A stretch of 36,654 nucleotides of DNA from Cytophagaceae bacterium (GTDB lineage: Bacteria; Bacteroidota; Bacteroidia; Cytophagales; Flexibacteraceae), in the NCBI GenBank assembly GCA_027485575.1, contig JAIXQU010000162.1, forward strand, positions 1 through 36,654. Reading direction: 5' to 3'. How positions within the stretch are numbered: position 1 is the stretch's first letter; the number at the start of each line of letters is the position of its first letter. This document shows, one piece after another, positions 15,917-23,786 of this stretch. The notes below the pieces were generated by a model. The model was not told where the DNA came from. It did not search any database and worked only from the letters and a program-made list of their open reading frames with translations. The translations under genes and the position numbers were made by a program.

Positions 15917-18900
15917 TTAAGCTTTATTTCTGATTTTTGATAAATAAACTACGGAAGGCTTGGTATTAATTTCCTCAAGCAAGGTGTAGGCCCTTCCATC
16001 TTTATGCTCTGCTAGTAACTGATATAACTTACCTTCTTTGTCAGCCATATCTCCAAAAGTAATTGCATCTGTAGGACAAGCCTGCGCACAAGCGGTATTG
16101 ATCTCACCGTCAATTGGTCTTCGACCTTCTTTTTTGGCGTACAATTTACCCTCCTGAACTCTTTGGATGCACATGGAGCATTTCTCCATAACTCCTCTTG
16201 CTCTGACAGTTACATCTGGATTCAATACCATTTTTCCAAGGTTGTTGTTGACGTTAAAGTCAAAATCCTTGTTTTCAGGATAAGAAAACCAGTTAAAACG
16301 CCTTACTTTATATGGACAGTTGTTGGCGCAATATCTTGTTCCAATACAACGGTTATAAGTCATTTGATTTAAACCTTCTGTACTGTGTGTGGTTGCTAAT
16401 ACCGGACACACTGTTTCACAAGGTGCATTGTTACAATGCTGGCACATAAGAGGTTGGAATACAACCTCTGGGTCTTCAGAAGGGATTTCAGAAGCTGCAT
16501 ACATATCCAGCAATCCTACTCCATCTTTCTTGGCCTTTTCCTTGCTCATATCAGAGCTGTAGTATCGGTCAATTCTGATCCAATGCATTTCCCGACGGTT
16601 CAAGACCTCTTGTTTTCCAACTACAGGAACATTGTTTTCAACCTGACAAGCCAAAACACATGCACCACATCCAAAACAAGTATTCAAATCCACAACCATG
16701 CTCCACTGATGGTTAGGTCGCTTATTTGGACCCATCGCCATTTCATTTGGAACACGCTCGATTTCGTTATCAAACCAAAGCGAGAAATTTGCTGCTGGTT
16801 CTTCTCCGTTTGGAGTTGAAATTTTAGGGAAATATCTACCAGAAACAGGATCCTTCAAATATTTATCAAGTGTAGTTTCCTGAATTGCTGGTCGGCCCAT
16901 TACAGTATGGTGTGTCTGAACGTGGGCTACCAAATGCACCTCATCATTCTTCTCAACCTTCACACCTTCAATTGCATAAGAAACTGTAGAATTCACAAGT
17001 TTCAAAAGCGGATAGGCATTTACACCAATATCTTTTCCTGTCTTACCAGTTTCTGACCTACCATATCCAATAGCCAAACCAACAGTTCCAACATTTTGAC
17101 CTGGCTGAACCAAAGCAGGAAGAGCAATGGTTTTGTTGCCTACTTTAAGATTAACTTTTGCAGTTTTTCCATCAGTAACCGTTAAACCTAATTCTTTAGC
17201 TAAAGCGGAAGGGATAACCAAATAGTTTTCCCAACATGCTCTGGTTACCGGATCAGGAAACTCTTGAAGCCATGGATTATTCGCCTGAGCACCAGAACCC
17301 AGGCCTACCTTTTCGTAGATAACGAGTTCAAAACCAGCGCCTGAAGCCTTATAATCCGCAGATATTCCAGCTTCTACACCAGCCATATCAAAATTAAGAC
17401 TTGGCTCAGGTAAAATAACTGTGGGTACAGGAGCTACAGCAATTACCCTTCCTGTAGAATCTGTTGCAGATGAAGCGTCAGTTTGAACTCTTGGATTTGA
17501 TCCGTTCACTTCAAACACACCATCATGCAAACTATAATTCCAGAAATCTTTGAAGCTTCCATATCCGTACTTTTGTTTTGGATATAGATTAGTTTTCCAG
17601 AAACCCTTTACAAAATCGTAATAGGTGGTATTTATACCTGCCCAAAGAAGCAAAGATTCCTCTGCCTGACGAGTTTTATAGATTGGAGAAATGGTAGGTT
17701 GAACCAAAGAATAGTGATTCTTTTTTGGTTCAGCATCACCCCATGCTTCTAAGAAATAATGATTGGGTGCAAGCAATTTACAGGCAGCAGCTGTTTCATC
17801 TGGTGCGTATGCAAAAGATACGGACAAACCTGCCTTTCCAATTGAAGTTTTAATTTCAGCTCCTCTTGGATGGTCATATACTGGATTTCCATCCAGAAAA
17901 AGAACAGCACCAACCTGACCAGCTGTTAAAGCATCAACAAATTGATTAAACTCAGCATCGTTTCCTTTTTTTACATAAGACGGCGAAGCAAATGAAATGG
18001 TGTTTCCAAAATTGCCTAAAAGTTGATTCAATTGTAGAACCAGCTTTTGAACATTTTTATCATTTGAACCATCTACAATTAATCCTGCGCCTTTATTATC
18101 AACAAGTTGCTGAGCAGCTTCTTTAATATATCTTGAAGTTTTCGGAGCTGGTGTTCCAATTGGGCTTCCACCTAATTTGGCAACTACCTCATTATACAAA
18201 GCCGCAACGACCAATCCTTTTTCAGAAGGACGAATGTTGGTTCTGTAATCCGCATTTGCACCAGTAATTGAAAATAAGGATTCAAAAACGAAAAGCCTGG
18301 ACATTTCCTTTTTGGAAGGACCCACTTTTCTGGTTTTGGAAAACTGCCTGCTATACTCAGTTGAAGATAACCATGAACCTAAAAAATCGGCACCAAAGCT
18401 TACAACAACTTTGGCTTTTGAAAAATCATAAGATGGAATTGCACGTGTTCCGGAAACTTCTTTGGAAGCCTCCAATAAACCATGGGCTGAATATGCATCA
18501 TATTGAACATGCTTCACATTGCCATACGCAGATGAAAAAGCAGCAATTGCGGCATTAGATGAAGGACTGATATTGGTTCCGGATACAAGATAAATCGCCT
18601 GTCCAGCTGCTTTGGCAGCATCCAAACCTTGTTTTACCTCTGCATCAAGCGCCGACCATTCTATATTTGAATTCCCTTTTTTGGGGTTTTTAAATCGGTT
18701 GTTGTCATAAAGACCCAAAACTGAAGCCTGGGTTTTAACACTTGTCCCACCCGCTGAGATGGAAGAAAGTTTATTGCCCTCAATTTTGATTGGCCTACCT
18801 TCCCGTGTTTTGACCAGGATTGAGCAATAATCTCCACCATCATAGAAAGAAGATGCATAAAAATTTGCAATTCCCGGATCGTATTCTTCTGGTTTATTCA

Positions 18901-19120
18901 GAAGCGGAATTGCATGTTTAACGGGTGCTTCGCAAGCTGCCAAAGAAACGGCTGCTACTCCAAAGCCCATTGCTTTTAGAAAATCTCTTCTATCCGGGCC
19001 GGAACTTTTTTCCTGATCGCTGGGAAGATTAAACTCACTTTCTGAATTTTTAACAAAATCCAAATCATTGGTCAACTCCTCGTAACCCCTCCAATAAACC
19101 TTTTGATTATTATCGCTCAT
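15917..19120 (-). CDS. actB: Alternative complex III iron-sulfur/molybdopterin-like subunit ActB
   Basis: The protein has 1067 aa and fuses a molybdopterin-oxidoreductase-like N-terminal region to a C-terminal ferredoxin domain. A Tat motif (DRRDFLKAMGFG, RR at 44-45) with a lipobox (SLAAC, Cys63) indicates folded export and membrane anchoring. By family knowledge the large domain lacks a molybdenum cofactor. From about residue 813, four cysteine clusters follow: CFGCGACVLACQVENN, CQHCNNAPCETVCPV, CIGTRYCANNCPYK and CSMCIQRV...CAQACPTD. They are expected to hold three 4Fe-4S clusters and one 3Fe-4S cluster; the GT in CIGTRYC marks the site lacking a cysteine. Electrons pass from ActC through these clusters to ActA. 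It lies 24 bp after actA. Confidence 0.95.
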   Translation of the reverse strand: MSDNNQKVYWRGYEELTNDLDFVKNSESEFNLPSDQEKSSGPDRRDFLKAMGFGVAAVSLAACEAPVKHAIPLLNKPEEYDPGIANFYASSFYDGGDYCSILVKTREGRPIKIEGNKLSSISAGGTSVKTQASVLGLYDNNRFKNPKKGNSNIEWSALDAEVKQGLDAAKAAGQAIYLVSGTNISPSSNAAIAAFSSAYGNVKHVQYDAYSAHGLLEASKEVSGTRAIPSYDFSKAKVVVSFGADFLGSWLSSTEYSRQFSKTRKVGPSKKEMSRLFVFESLFSITGANADYRTNIRPSEKGLVVAALYNEVVAKLGGSPIGTPAPKTSRYIKEAAQQLVDNKGAGLIVDGSNDKNVQKLVLQLNQLLGNFGNTISFASPSYVKKGNDAEFNQFVDALTAGQVGAVLFLDGNPVYDHPRGAEIKTSIGKAGLSVSFAYAPDETAAACKLLAPNHYFLEAWGDAEPKKNHYSLVQPTISPIYKTRQAEESLLLWAGINTTYYDFVKGFWKTNLYPKQKYGYGSFKDFWNYSLHDGVFEVNGSNPRVQTDASSATDSTGRVIAVAPVPTVILPEPSLNFDMAGVEAGISADYKASGAGFELVIYEKVGLGSGAQANNPWLQEFPDPVTRACWENYLVIPSALAKELGLTVTDGKTAKVNLKVGNKTIALPALVQPGQNVGTVGLAIGYGRSETGKTGKDIGVNAYPLLKLVNSTVSYAIEGVKVEKNDEVHLVAHVQTHHTVMGRPAIQETTLDKYLKDPVSGRYFPKISTPNGEEPAANFSLWFDNEIERVPNEMAMGPNKRPNHQWSMVVDLNTCFGCGACVLACQVENNVPVVGKQEVLNRREMHWIRIDRYYSSDMSKEKAKKDGVGLLDMYAASEIPSEDPEVVFQPLMCQHCNNAPCETVCPVLATTHSTEGLNQMTYNRCIGTRYCANNCPYKVRRFNWFSYPENKDFDFNVNNNLGKMVLNPDVTVRARGVMEKCSMCIQRVQEGKLYAKKEGRRPIDGEINTACAQACPTDAITFGDMADKEGKLYQLLAEHKDGRAYTLLEEINTKPSVVYLSKIRNKA

Positions 19121-19144
19121 CTCAGATGATAAAAGCTTTTAATT

Positions 19145-20440
19145 TTAATAATGACACTTAGAACATTCAAGACCCCCAATATCTTCCACTTTCATGGTCG
19201 ATTTACCATATTTAGTTTGGTGTAGGTCTACCATTTTATCGTAGTAGGCATTGCCTTCTGCTTTAACAACCGTTTCACGGTGACAGTTGATACACCAACC
19301 CATTGTGAGTGGAGAATACTGTTGAATAACCTCCATTTCTTTAACCGGGCCATGACATTTTTCACATTCGATACCACCCACTTTTACGTGTTGGGCATGG
19401 TTAAAATATGCCAAATCAGGTAAATTGTGGACTCTAACCCATTTAATAGGTGTATTTTTTTGAACTGCCTTCCAGATTTTTTTGATTTCTGGCGACTCGG
19501 TTTTGATTACATTGTGGCAATTCAAACAAATGTTGGCTGCAGGAATTGTCGCTGATTTTCCTTTGTTAACACCTGTGTGGCAATAGTTGCAATCAATTTC
19601 ATACATACCAGCATGCAATTTGTGAGAAAAAGCAATTGGCTGGTCTGGTGAATATCCTTGCTGGATACCAACAGAATAGGCTTTGTCAAAAACTGCTTTT
19701 CCAACTACCACTACAAAAATGAAAGCTACAACTCCTTTAAAAAGTGGATGGCCAAAAAATACAGACCAGTTTACCTTACCTTCAATCTGGTCTAAATCCG
19801 TTTCTGAAAGTTCATCTTTTCTCTGTTCAATAATTCTGGACATCAGGTTGATGACAACCAACAACAAAATAATAACCACCGCTAGAGTGATTAATAAAAT
19901 TCCAACAACGGGGGCAAGCAAACCTGAGTCTGAATCAGCTTCAGAACCAGTTTCTGTTGCTGCAGTACCTCCAGCAGGCGCAGCTGCAGCAACCGGGGTT
20001 GGATTTTCGCTTTCTTTTACGATATAAGCAATTACATTATCAATATCTCCAGCAGAAAGGAAATCATGATTGGGCATGTATTGCTTGTATTTGTCATAAA
20101 GGCCTTTTGCATACGCATTTCCTCCGTCAATCACTTTTTGAGGATATTTGATGAAGTTAGCCATTGCAGCTTTGCTGGGCCATCTTTTATGGGCATCCTT
20201 CAATGCCGGACCAACCACAACATCACCTATTGCATGGCATTGCTTACAATTTGCCTTGAAAACTGCCTCTCCAGCGGCTGCATCTCCACCTCCTCCTGAG
20301 GCGACAGCAGCAGGTGCTGCAGCAGCGACATTAGCAGTAGAAGTACTGTCCGCCAATGTTGTGTGACTAGAAATAGCTCCGGTCAAAAGGACAAAAGAAA
20401 AGAAAAAACTTTTAATTTGACTTACAAGTCGTTGATTCAT
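19145..20440 (-). CDS. actA: Alternative complex III multiheme cytochrome subunit ActA, with an N-terminal monoheme domain
   Basis: The protein has 431 aa and six CxxCH heme sites. After a signal peptide (1-30) and an Ala/Gly linker, a class I cytochrome c domain carries CKQCH (C65-H69) with a likely Met ligand in YMPNHDFLSAGDID. A second low-complexity linker (PVAAAAPAGGTAATE) and hydrophobic segments (around 173-200 and ~230-250) follow. The C-terminal pentaheme part has CNYCH, CLNCH, CEKCH, CINCH and, at the very end, CSKCHY. The pentaheme part is the classical ActA; the fused monoheme domain lengthens it and may act as the mobile electron shuttle. It is the first gene of the operon, 43 bp downstream of a canonical promoter -7 box. 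Confidence 0.93.
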   Translation of the reverse strand: MNQRLVSQIKSFFFSFVLLTGAISSHTTLADSTSTANVAAAAPAAVASGGGGDAAAGEAVFKANCKQCHAIGDVVVGPALKDAHKRWPSKAAMANFIKYPQKVIDGGNAYAKGLYDKYKQYMPNHDFLSAGDIDNVIAYIVKESENPTPVAAAAPAGGTAATETGSEADSDSGLLAPVVGILLITLAVVIILLLVVINLMSRIIEQRKDELSETDLDQIEGKVNWSVFFGHPLFKGVVAFIFVVVVGKAVFDKAYSVGIQQGYSPDQPIAFSHKLHAGMYEIDCNYCHTGVNKGKSATIPAANICLNCHNVIKTESPEIKKIWKAVQKNTPIKWVRVHNLPDLAYFNHAQHVKVGGIECEKCHGPVKEMEVIQQYSPLTMGWCINCHRETVVKAEGNAYYDKMVDLHQTKYGKSTMKVEDIGGLECSKCHY

Positions 20441-20457
20441 AAGGCTTTTATAGCATT

Positions 20458-20474
20458 AAACGGCAATTCCGTTT
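20458..20474 (-). other. Small hairpin at the 5' end of the actA leader
   Basis: AAACGG (20458-20463) and CCGTTT (20469-20474) form a 6-bp stem with a 5-nt loop. If transcription starts about 7 nt after the -7 box (near 20476), this hairpin would form the extreme 5' end of the operon mRNA, leaving 17 nt of unpaired leader before the actA ATG. It could protect the long transcript from 5'-end decay; that is inference. Confidence 0.4.
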
Positions 20475-20482
20475 TCGAGGGG

Positions 20483-20513
20483 CAAAACTAAGGAGCAAGA
20501 GATAAGGATCAAA
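20483..20513 (-). promoter_or_regulatory. Bacteroidota-type promoter for the act-cta operon
   Basis: On the minus strand TTTG (20513-20510) is followed after 19 bp by TAGTTTTG (20490-20483). This matches the known Bacteroidota sigma-A consensus TTTG / TAnnTTTG with ideal spacing. The predicted start near 20476 gives a ~36-nt leader to the actA ATG. No comparable promoter was seen in the short gaps inside the operon. Confidence 0.75.
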
Positions 20514-20623
20514 CAGAAAATGTAAATTTTAATTTTATTAAAATAGGCCAATTCTCATATGTATATTCATGTAATTCAAATACTTAAAGCCCTTTTATTG
20601 GTCAAAATTGTGAAATAATTTTT

Positions 20624-20650
20624 TTTTATTTAGAATCATTCTAAATAAAA
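20624..20650. promoter_or_regulatory. Perfect 27-bp palindrome, Fur-family-like operator
   Basis: The 13-nt arms TTTTATTTAGAAT (20624-20636) and ATTCTAAATAAAA (20638-20650) are exact reverse complements around a single C. The core TTAGAAT-C-ATTCTAA has the 7-1-7 layout of Fur/PerR/Irr-type boxes. It is 85 bp upstream of the CruF-like start and about 110 bp upstream of the actA -35-like TTTG. There is no T-tract following a GC stem, so it is not a terminator. The cognate regulator is not in this window. Confidence 0.6.
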
Positions 20651-20735
20651 GCATAAAATCAAAAATCCAGCCTTGATTTTTTTGAAATTTTAATAATAAG
20701 CCATATTGCCGATGTTTTATTCGAAATATTGAAAT

Positions 20736-21398
20736 TTGAAAAAATCCGGAAAGCCAAAGAGTTATTTGTCATCAGAACAAAAAATTTCATTGGGAATTAT
20801 TGTTTTGTTTCACTTGGTCGGTATCTTTTTATTGAACTTTACTAAAGGTGGAATTTATCAGATTGCACTTGATATAGTTCCGTTAAATATCATTTTTACT
20901 GTTTTGGTGGTTTTAAAATACCAAAGTAATTGGAATACAGGAATTATGATTTTTGGTGCTTTGGGAATACTCTCAGGATATTTCATCGAAGTTCTGGGAG
21001 TCAATACAGGCTGGATATTTGGTAATTATCAATATGGTGATGTCTTAGGATTAAAATTATTAAACACCCCATTGCTAATAGGATTGAACTGGTTTTTAAT
21101 CACTTATTGTTTGGGAAACCTTATAGAAAACTTTAAAATCAGTAAACTATTTAGAATATTACTTTCAGCCTCAATTTTAGTTTTGTTTGATTACTTTATG
21201 GAGCCAATTGCAATGAAACATGGCTTTTGGGAATGGCAAAACGGCAACATCCCGAATCAAAACTATATTGGTTGGTTTTTTACAGCCATTTTTATTTCAG
21301 CCATTTTTCAATTTACAACCTGGGAAAAAACAAATAAGGTTGCCTCATTTACATTTCTAATCCAGCTTTTGTTTTTCCTGACTCAGAATATTCTTTAG
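20736..21398 (+). CDS. CruF-like carotenoid biosynthesis membrane protein
   Basis: This 220-aa, mostly hydrophobic protein has about seven membrane helices. The segment FIEVLGVNTGWIFGNYQYGDVLGLKLLNTPLLIGLNWFLITY, the later LFDYFMEPIAMKHGFWEWQNGNIPNQNYIGWFF and the overall length match the DUF422/CruF carotenoid family. Characterised members hydrate the 1',2' double bond of linear or monocyclic carotenoids; the substrate here is unknown. The start is a TTG at 20736: an in-frame stop lies directly upstream (20730) and there is no early ATG, so TTG is the only start that keeps the first helix. The next gene on the strand encodes a CarH-like photoreceptor regulator. No other carotenoid gene is in the window. 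Confidence 0.75.
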   Translation: MKKSGKPKSYLSSEQKISLGIIVLFHLVGIFLLNFTKGGIYQIALDIVPLNIIFTVLVVLKYQSNWNTGIMIFGALGILSGYFIEVLGVNTGWIFGNYQYGDVLGLKLLNTPLLIGLNWFLITYCLGNLIENFKISKLFRILLSASILVLFDYFMEPIAMKHGFWEWQNGNIPNQNYIGWFFTAIFISAIFQFTTWEKTNKVASFTFLIQLLFFLTQNIL

Positions 21399-21533
21399 CA
21401 AGGCTAAAAAAATCAATAAATTAAACATTTGAAGCCTGACATAGTTATAATAGCTGAATATGTTCTGGCATCTTCTAAATTCTATCGCTAAAACCGAAAA
21501 TAACAAATTGTTGTTTTTTCTTCAAAATCAGGT

Positions 21534-22424
21534 ATGATAAACTCCTACACAATAAAAGACCTATCCCAAATTACAAGAATCAAGCCCCATACGCTTAGAA
21601 TTTGGGAGCAACGATATGGCATAATAAATCCCAAAAGGACCGAAATCAATACCAGGGTGTATTGTCAGGAGGAACTGAAATATTTATTGAATGTAGTTAT
21701 CCTATACAATGAAGGACAAAAAATAAGCAACATTGCCAAACTATCAAAAGATCAGCTTAGTGATAAAGTAAAACATCTCTCGGAGGAATCTTTAGAATTT
21801 CCAACTCAAATACAGGCACTCGTGGTAGCTATGCTTGAACTTGATGAAGATCGATTTGAGCGTCAATTGAATAAAAATATCTTATCGTTTGGATTGGAAG
21901 AAACAATTGTTTCAATCGTATATCCATTTTTAAAACATATAGGAGTTTTGTGGCAGACCAACTCCGTTAATCCAGCCCAGGAACATTTTATTACCAATCT
22001 GGTAAGGCAAAAATTAATTTCGGCAATTGATGGAATTCCATTAGGAATTACGGAGAAAAATGCCAGAAAATTCATGCTGTATCTTCCGGAAGGCGAACTT
22101 CATGAGATAGGCCTTTTATTTGCCTGGTATGTATTGAAGCGAAATGGACAAAAAGTGATTTATCTTGGTCAAAGTCTTCCTATCAGCGATTTGAAGATTG
22201 TAGATGAAGCCCACAAACCTGATGTGATATTGACTGTAATAACCTCAGCACCATGCCAGGAAGACGTCCAGCCTTATCTTGATGCCCTAAAACAATTATT
22301 TCCAGATACCAAAGTTTGGTTAAGTGGATTCCAAGTCGTTTCACAAGAACTAAAAATACCAAACAACTTTTCGGTTGTGATGGACCCCAATGCAATTAAA
22401 AAAATGGTCAAGGAGCTTGTTTAA
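21534..22424 (+). CDS. MerR-family regulator with B12-binding photoreceptor domain (CarH/LitR-like)
   Basis: The protein has 296 aa. Residues 5-75 are a MerR winged helix (YTIKDLSQITRIKPHTLRIWEQRYGIINPKR). Residues ~90-165 are the helical cap of B12 sensors, with the light-sensing W-x9-EH motif as W140 and E150-H151 (LWQTNSVNPAQEH). Residues ~180-296 are a Rossmann B12-binding fold containing E-x-H-x-x-G as E188-L-H190-E-I-G193; H190 would be the lower cobalt ligand. In known CarH/LitR proteins adenosylcobalamin drives tetramer formation and repression in the dark, and light breaks the Co-C bond and releases DNA, inducing carotenoid genes. All diagnostic residues are present, so light sensing is a reasonable inference. 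It lies 135 bp after the CruF-like gene on the same strand. Confidence 0.88.
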   Translation: MINSYTIKDLSQITRIKPHTLRIWEQRYGIINPKRTEINTRVYCQEELKYLLNVVILYNEGQKISNIAKLSKDQLSDKVKHLSEESLEFPTQIQALVVAMLELDEDRFERQLNKNILSFGLEETIVSIVYPFLKHIGVLWQTNSVNPAQEHFITNLVRQKLISAIDGIPLGITEKNARKFMLYLPEGELHEIGLLFAWYVLKRNGQKVIYLGQSLPISDLKIVDEAHKPDVILTVITSAPCQEDVQPYLDALKQLFPDTKVWLSGFQVVSQELKIPNNFSVVMDPNAIKKMVKELV

Positions 22425-22513
22425 TCGATTTTTTAAATTGGACCCAATATTAATAACCTGTTATGTTTTTGATTAGAACCACCTCAAATTAGTCATCATT
22501 TGAAGTAAACTAG

Positions 22514-22543
22514 TTGAAAATTCGTTTTTTTTTAAGAATTTTG
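22514..22543 (+). promoter_or_regulatory. Probable promoter of the acyl-CoA dehydrogenase gene
   Basis: TTG (22514-22516) is separated by 19 bp from GAATTTTG (22536-22543), one mismatch from TAnnTTTG. The predicted start near 22550 leaves a ~16-nt leader before the ATG at 22566. Confidence 0.4.
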
Positions 22544-22565
22544 CCGCCATACATCAATAATATAT

Positions 22566-23732
22566 ATGCATTTAGAAACTTTGGAGAGACCACTAGATTT
22601 CAGTAATTCCGAAAGTGTTAAGATGGTAGCTGAATCTGTCAGCAATTTTGCCAGGAAAGAAATTTTACCTTTTGTCAGCCAATGGGATGAGCAACAATGG
22701 TTTCCATTTGAATTGTTCCAAAAAATGGGGGAAATTGGTTTGATGGGAATGTTGGTCCCGGAAGAATTAGGCGGGTCAGGGTTAGGATATTATGAATACG
22801 TGGCAGCAATTGTTGAACTTACCAAAGTTGATCCTTCAGTTGGTTTATCAATGGCAGCGCACAATTCGCTTTGTACAAACCATATATTAACTTTTGGTAA
22901 TGATGAACAGAAAAAGAAGTATATACCAAAACTTGCATCCGGAGAATGGGCTGGAGCCTGGGGACTAACTGAGCCAAACACAGGTTCAGATGCAGGAAAC
23001 ATGCGAACGGTTGCTGTAAAAGATGGCGACTATTATATTATTAATGGAGCAAAAAATTTCATAACGAATGGAAAGTGTGGACAAGTAGCGACAGTAATTG
23101 TCAGAACCGGTGAAATTGGAGATTCTCATGCGATGACCGCTTTTGTTATTGAAAAAGGAACTCCAGGATTTGCTTCCGGTAAAAAGGAAAACAAAATGGG
23201 GATGAGGGCATCTGAAACTGCAGAGTTGATTTTTACAGATTGCAGGGTTCACAAATCTCAAATCCTTGGACTTGAAGGCGATGGTTTTATTCAATCCTTA
23301 AAGATCCTGGATGGTGGAAGAATTTCCATTGCAGCTTTAAGTCTTGGAATAGCACTTGGTGCATACGAGGCAGCTTTAGCTTATAGCAAGGAAAGACATC
23401 AATTCAACCAACCGATATCCTCTTTCCAGGCAATTTCATTCAAACTAGCCGATATGGCAACTGAAATAGAAGCTGCAAAATTATTGATAGACAGAGCTTC
23501 ATTTCTTAAAAACGAACATTTGCCTGTTAACAGAGAATCAGCAATGGCCAAACTTTTTGCATCAGAAATTGCAGTAAAAGTAGCTAATGAAGCTGTGCAA
23601 ATATTTGGTGGATACGGATTCATAAAAGATTTTCCAGTTGAAAAATTCTATCGGGATGTTAAACTGTGCACCATTGGCGAAGGCACTTCTGAAATTCAAA
23701 AACTTGTAATAGCAAGAAGCATTTTAAAATAA
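22566..23732 (+). CDS. Acyl-CoA dehydrogenase, short/branched-chain type
   Basis: The protein has 388 aa, the standard length. It is a cytosolic FAD enzyme that introduces the 2,3-double bond into acyl-CoA and passes electrons to electron-transfer flavoprotein. Family motifs are LVPEELGGSGLGY, the FAD-binding GAWGLTEPNTGSDAGNM, FITNG, DGGRISIAALSLGIALGAYEAAL, ERHQFNQPISSFQAISFKLADM and VQIFGGYGFIKDFPVEKFYRD. Glu372 in IGEGTSEIQ is the expected catalytic base position of the short-chain class. Chain-length preference cannot be read from the sequence. The gene has its own probable promoter and ends in a strong terminator. Confidence 0.93.
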   Translation: MHLETLERPLDFSNSESVKMVAESVSNFARKEILPFVSQWDEQQWFPFELFQKMGEIGLMGMLVPEELGGSGLGYYEYVAAIVELTKVDPSVGLSMAAHNSLCTNHILTFGNDEQKKKYIPKLASGEWAGAWGLTEPNTGSDAGNMRTVAVKDGDYYIINGAKNFITNGKCGQVATVIVRTGEIGDSHAMTAFVIEKGTPGFASGKKENKMGMRASETAELIFTDCRVHKSQILGLEGDGFIQSLKILDGGRISIAALSLGIALGAYEAALAYSKERHQFNQPISSFQAISFKLADMATEIEAAKLLIDRASFLKNEHLPVNRESAMAKLFASEIAVKVANEAVQIFGGYGFIKDFPVEKFYRDVKLCTIGEGTSEIQKLVIARSILK

Positions 23733-23755
23733 TTTATAGAAGATAATTAGTTGTA

Positions 23756-23783
23756 GGGTCGGAGTAATATCCGACCCTTTTTT
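23756..23783 (+). terminator. Intrinsic terminator after the acyl-CoA dehydrogenase gene
   Basis: GGGTCGGA (23756-23763) and TCCGACCC (23770-23777) form a perfect 8-bp GC-rich stem with a 6-nt loop, followed by TTTTTTG. The T-tract ends only three bases before the ATG of the next gene (23787). Confidence 0.85.
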
Positions 23784-23786
23784 GTT

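Larger units (their letters stand above)
20441..20735. other. Divergent regulatory region between actA and the CruF-like gene
   Basis: These ~295 AT-rich bp hold no ORF. From left to right they contain the actA leader with a small hairpin, a canonical actA promoter, and a perfect 27-bp palindrome nearer the carotenoid gene. I see no equally good promoter for the rightward gene; a TTTG at about 20680 followed after 19 bp by TATTGCCG is at best weak. Confidence 0.7.
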
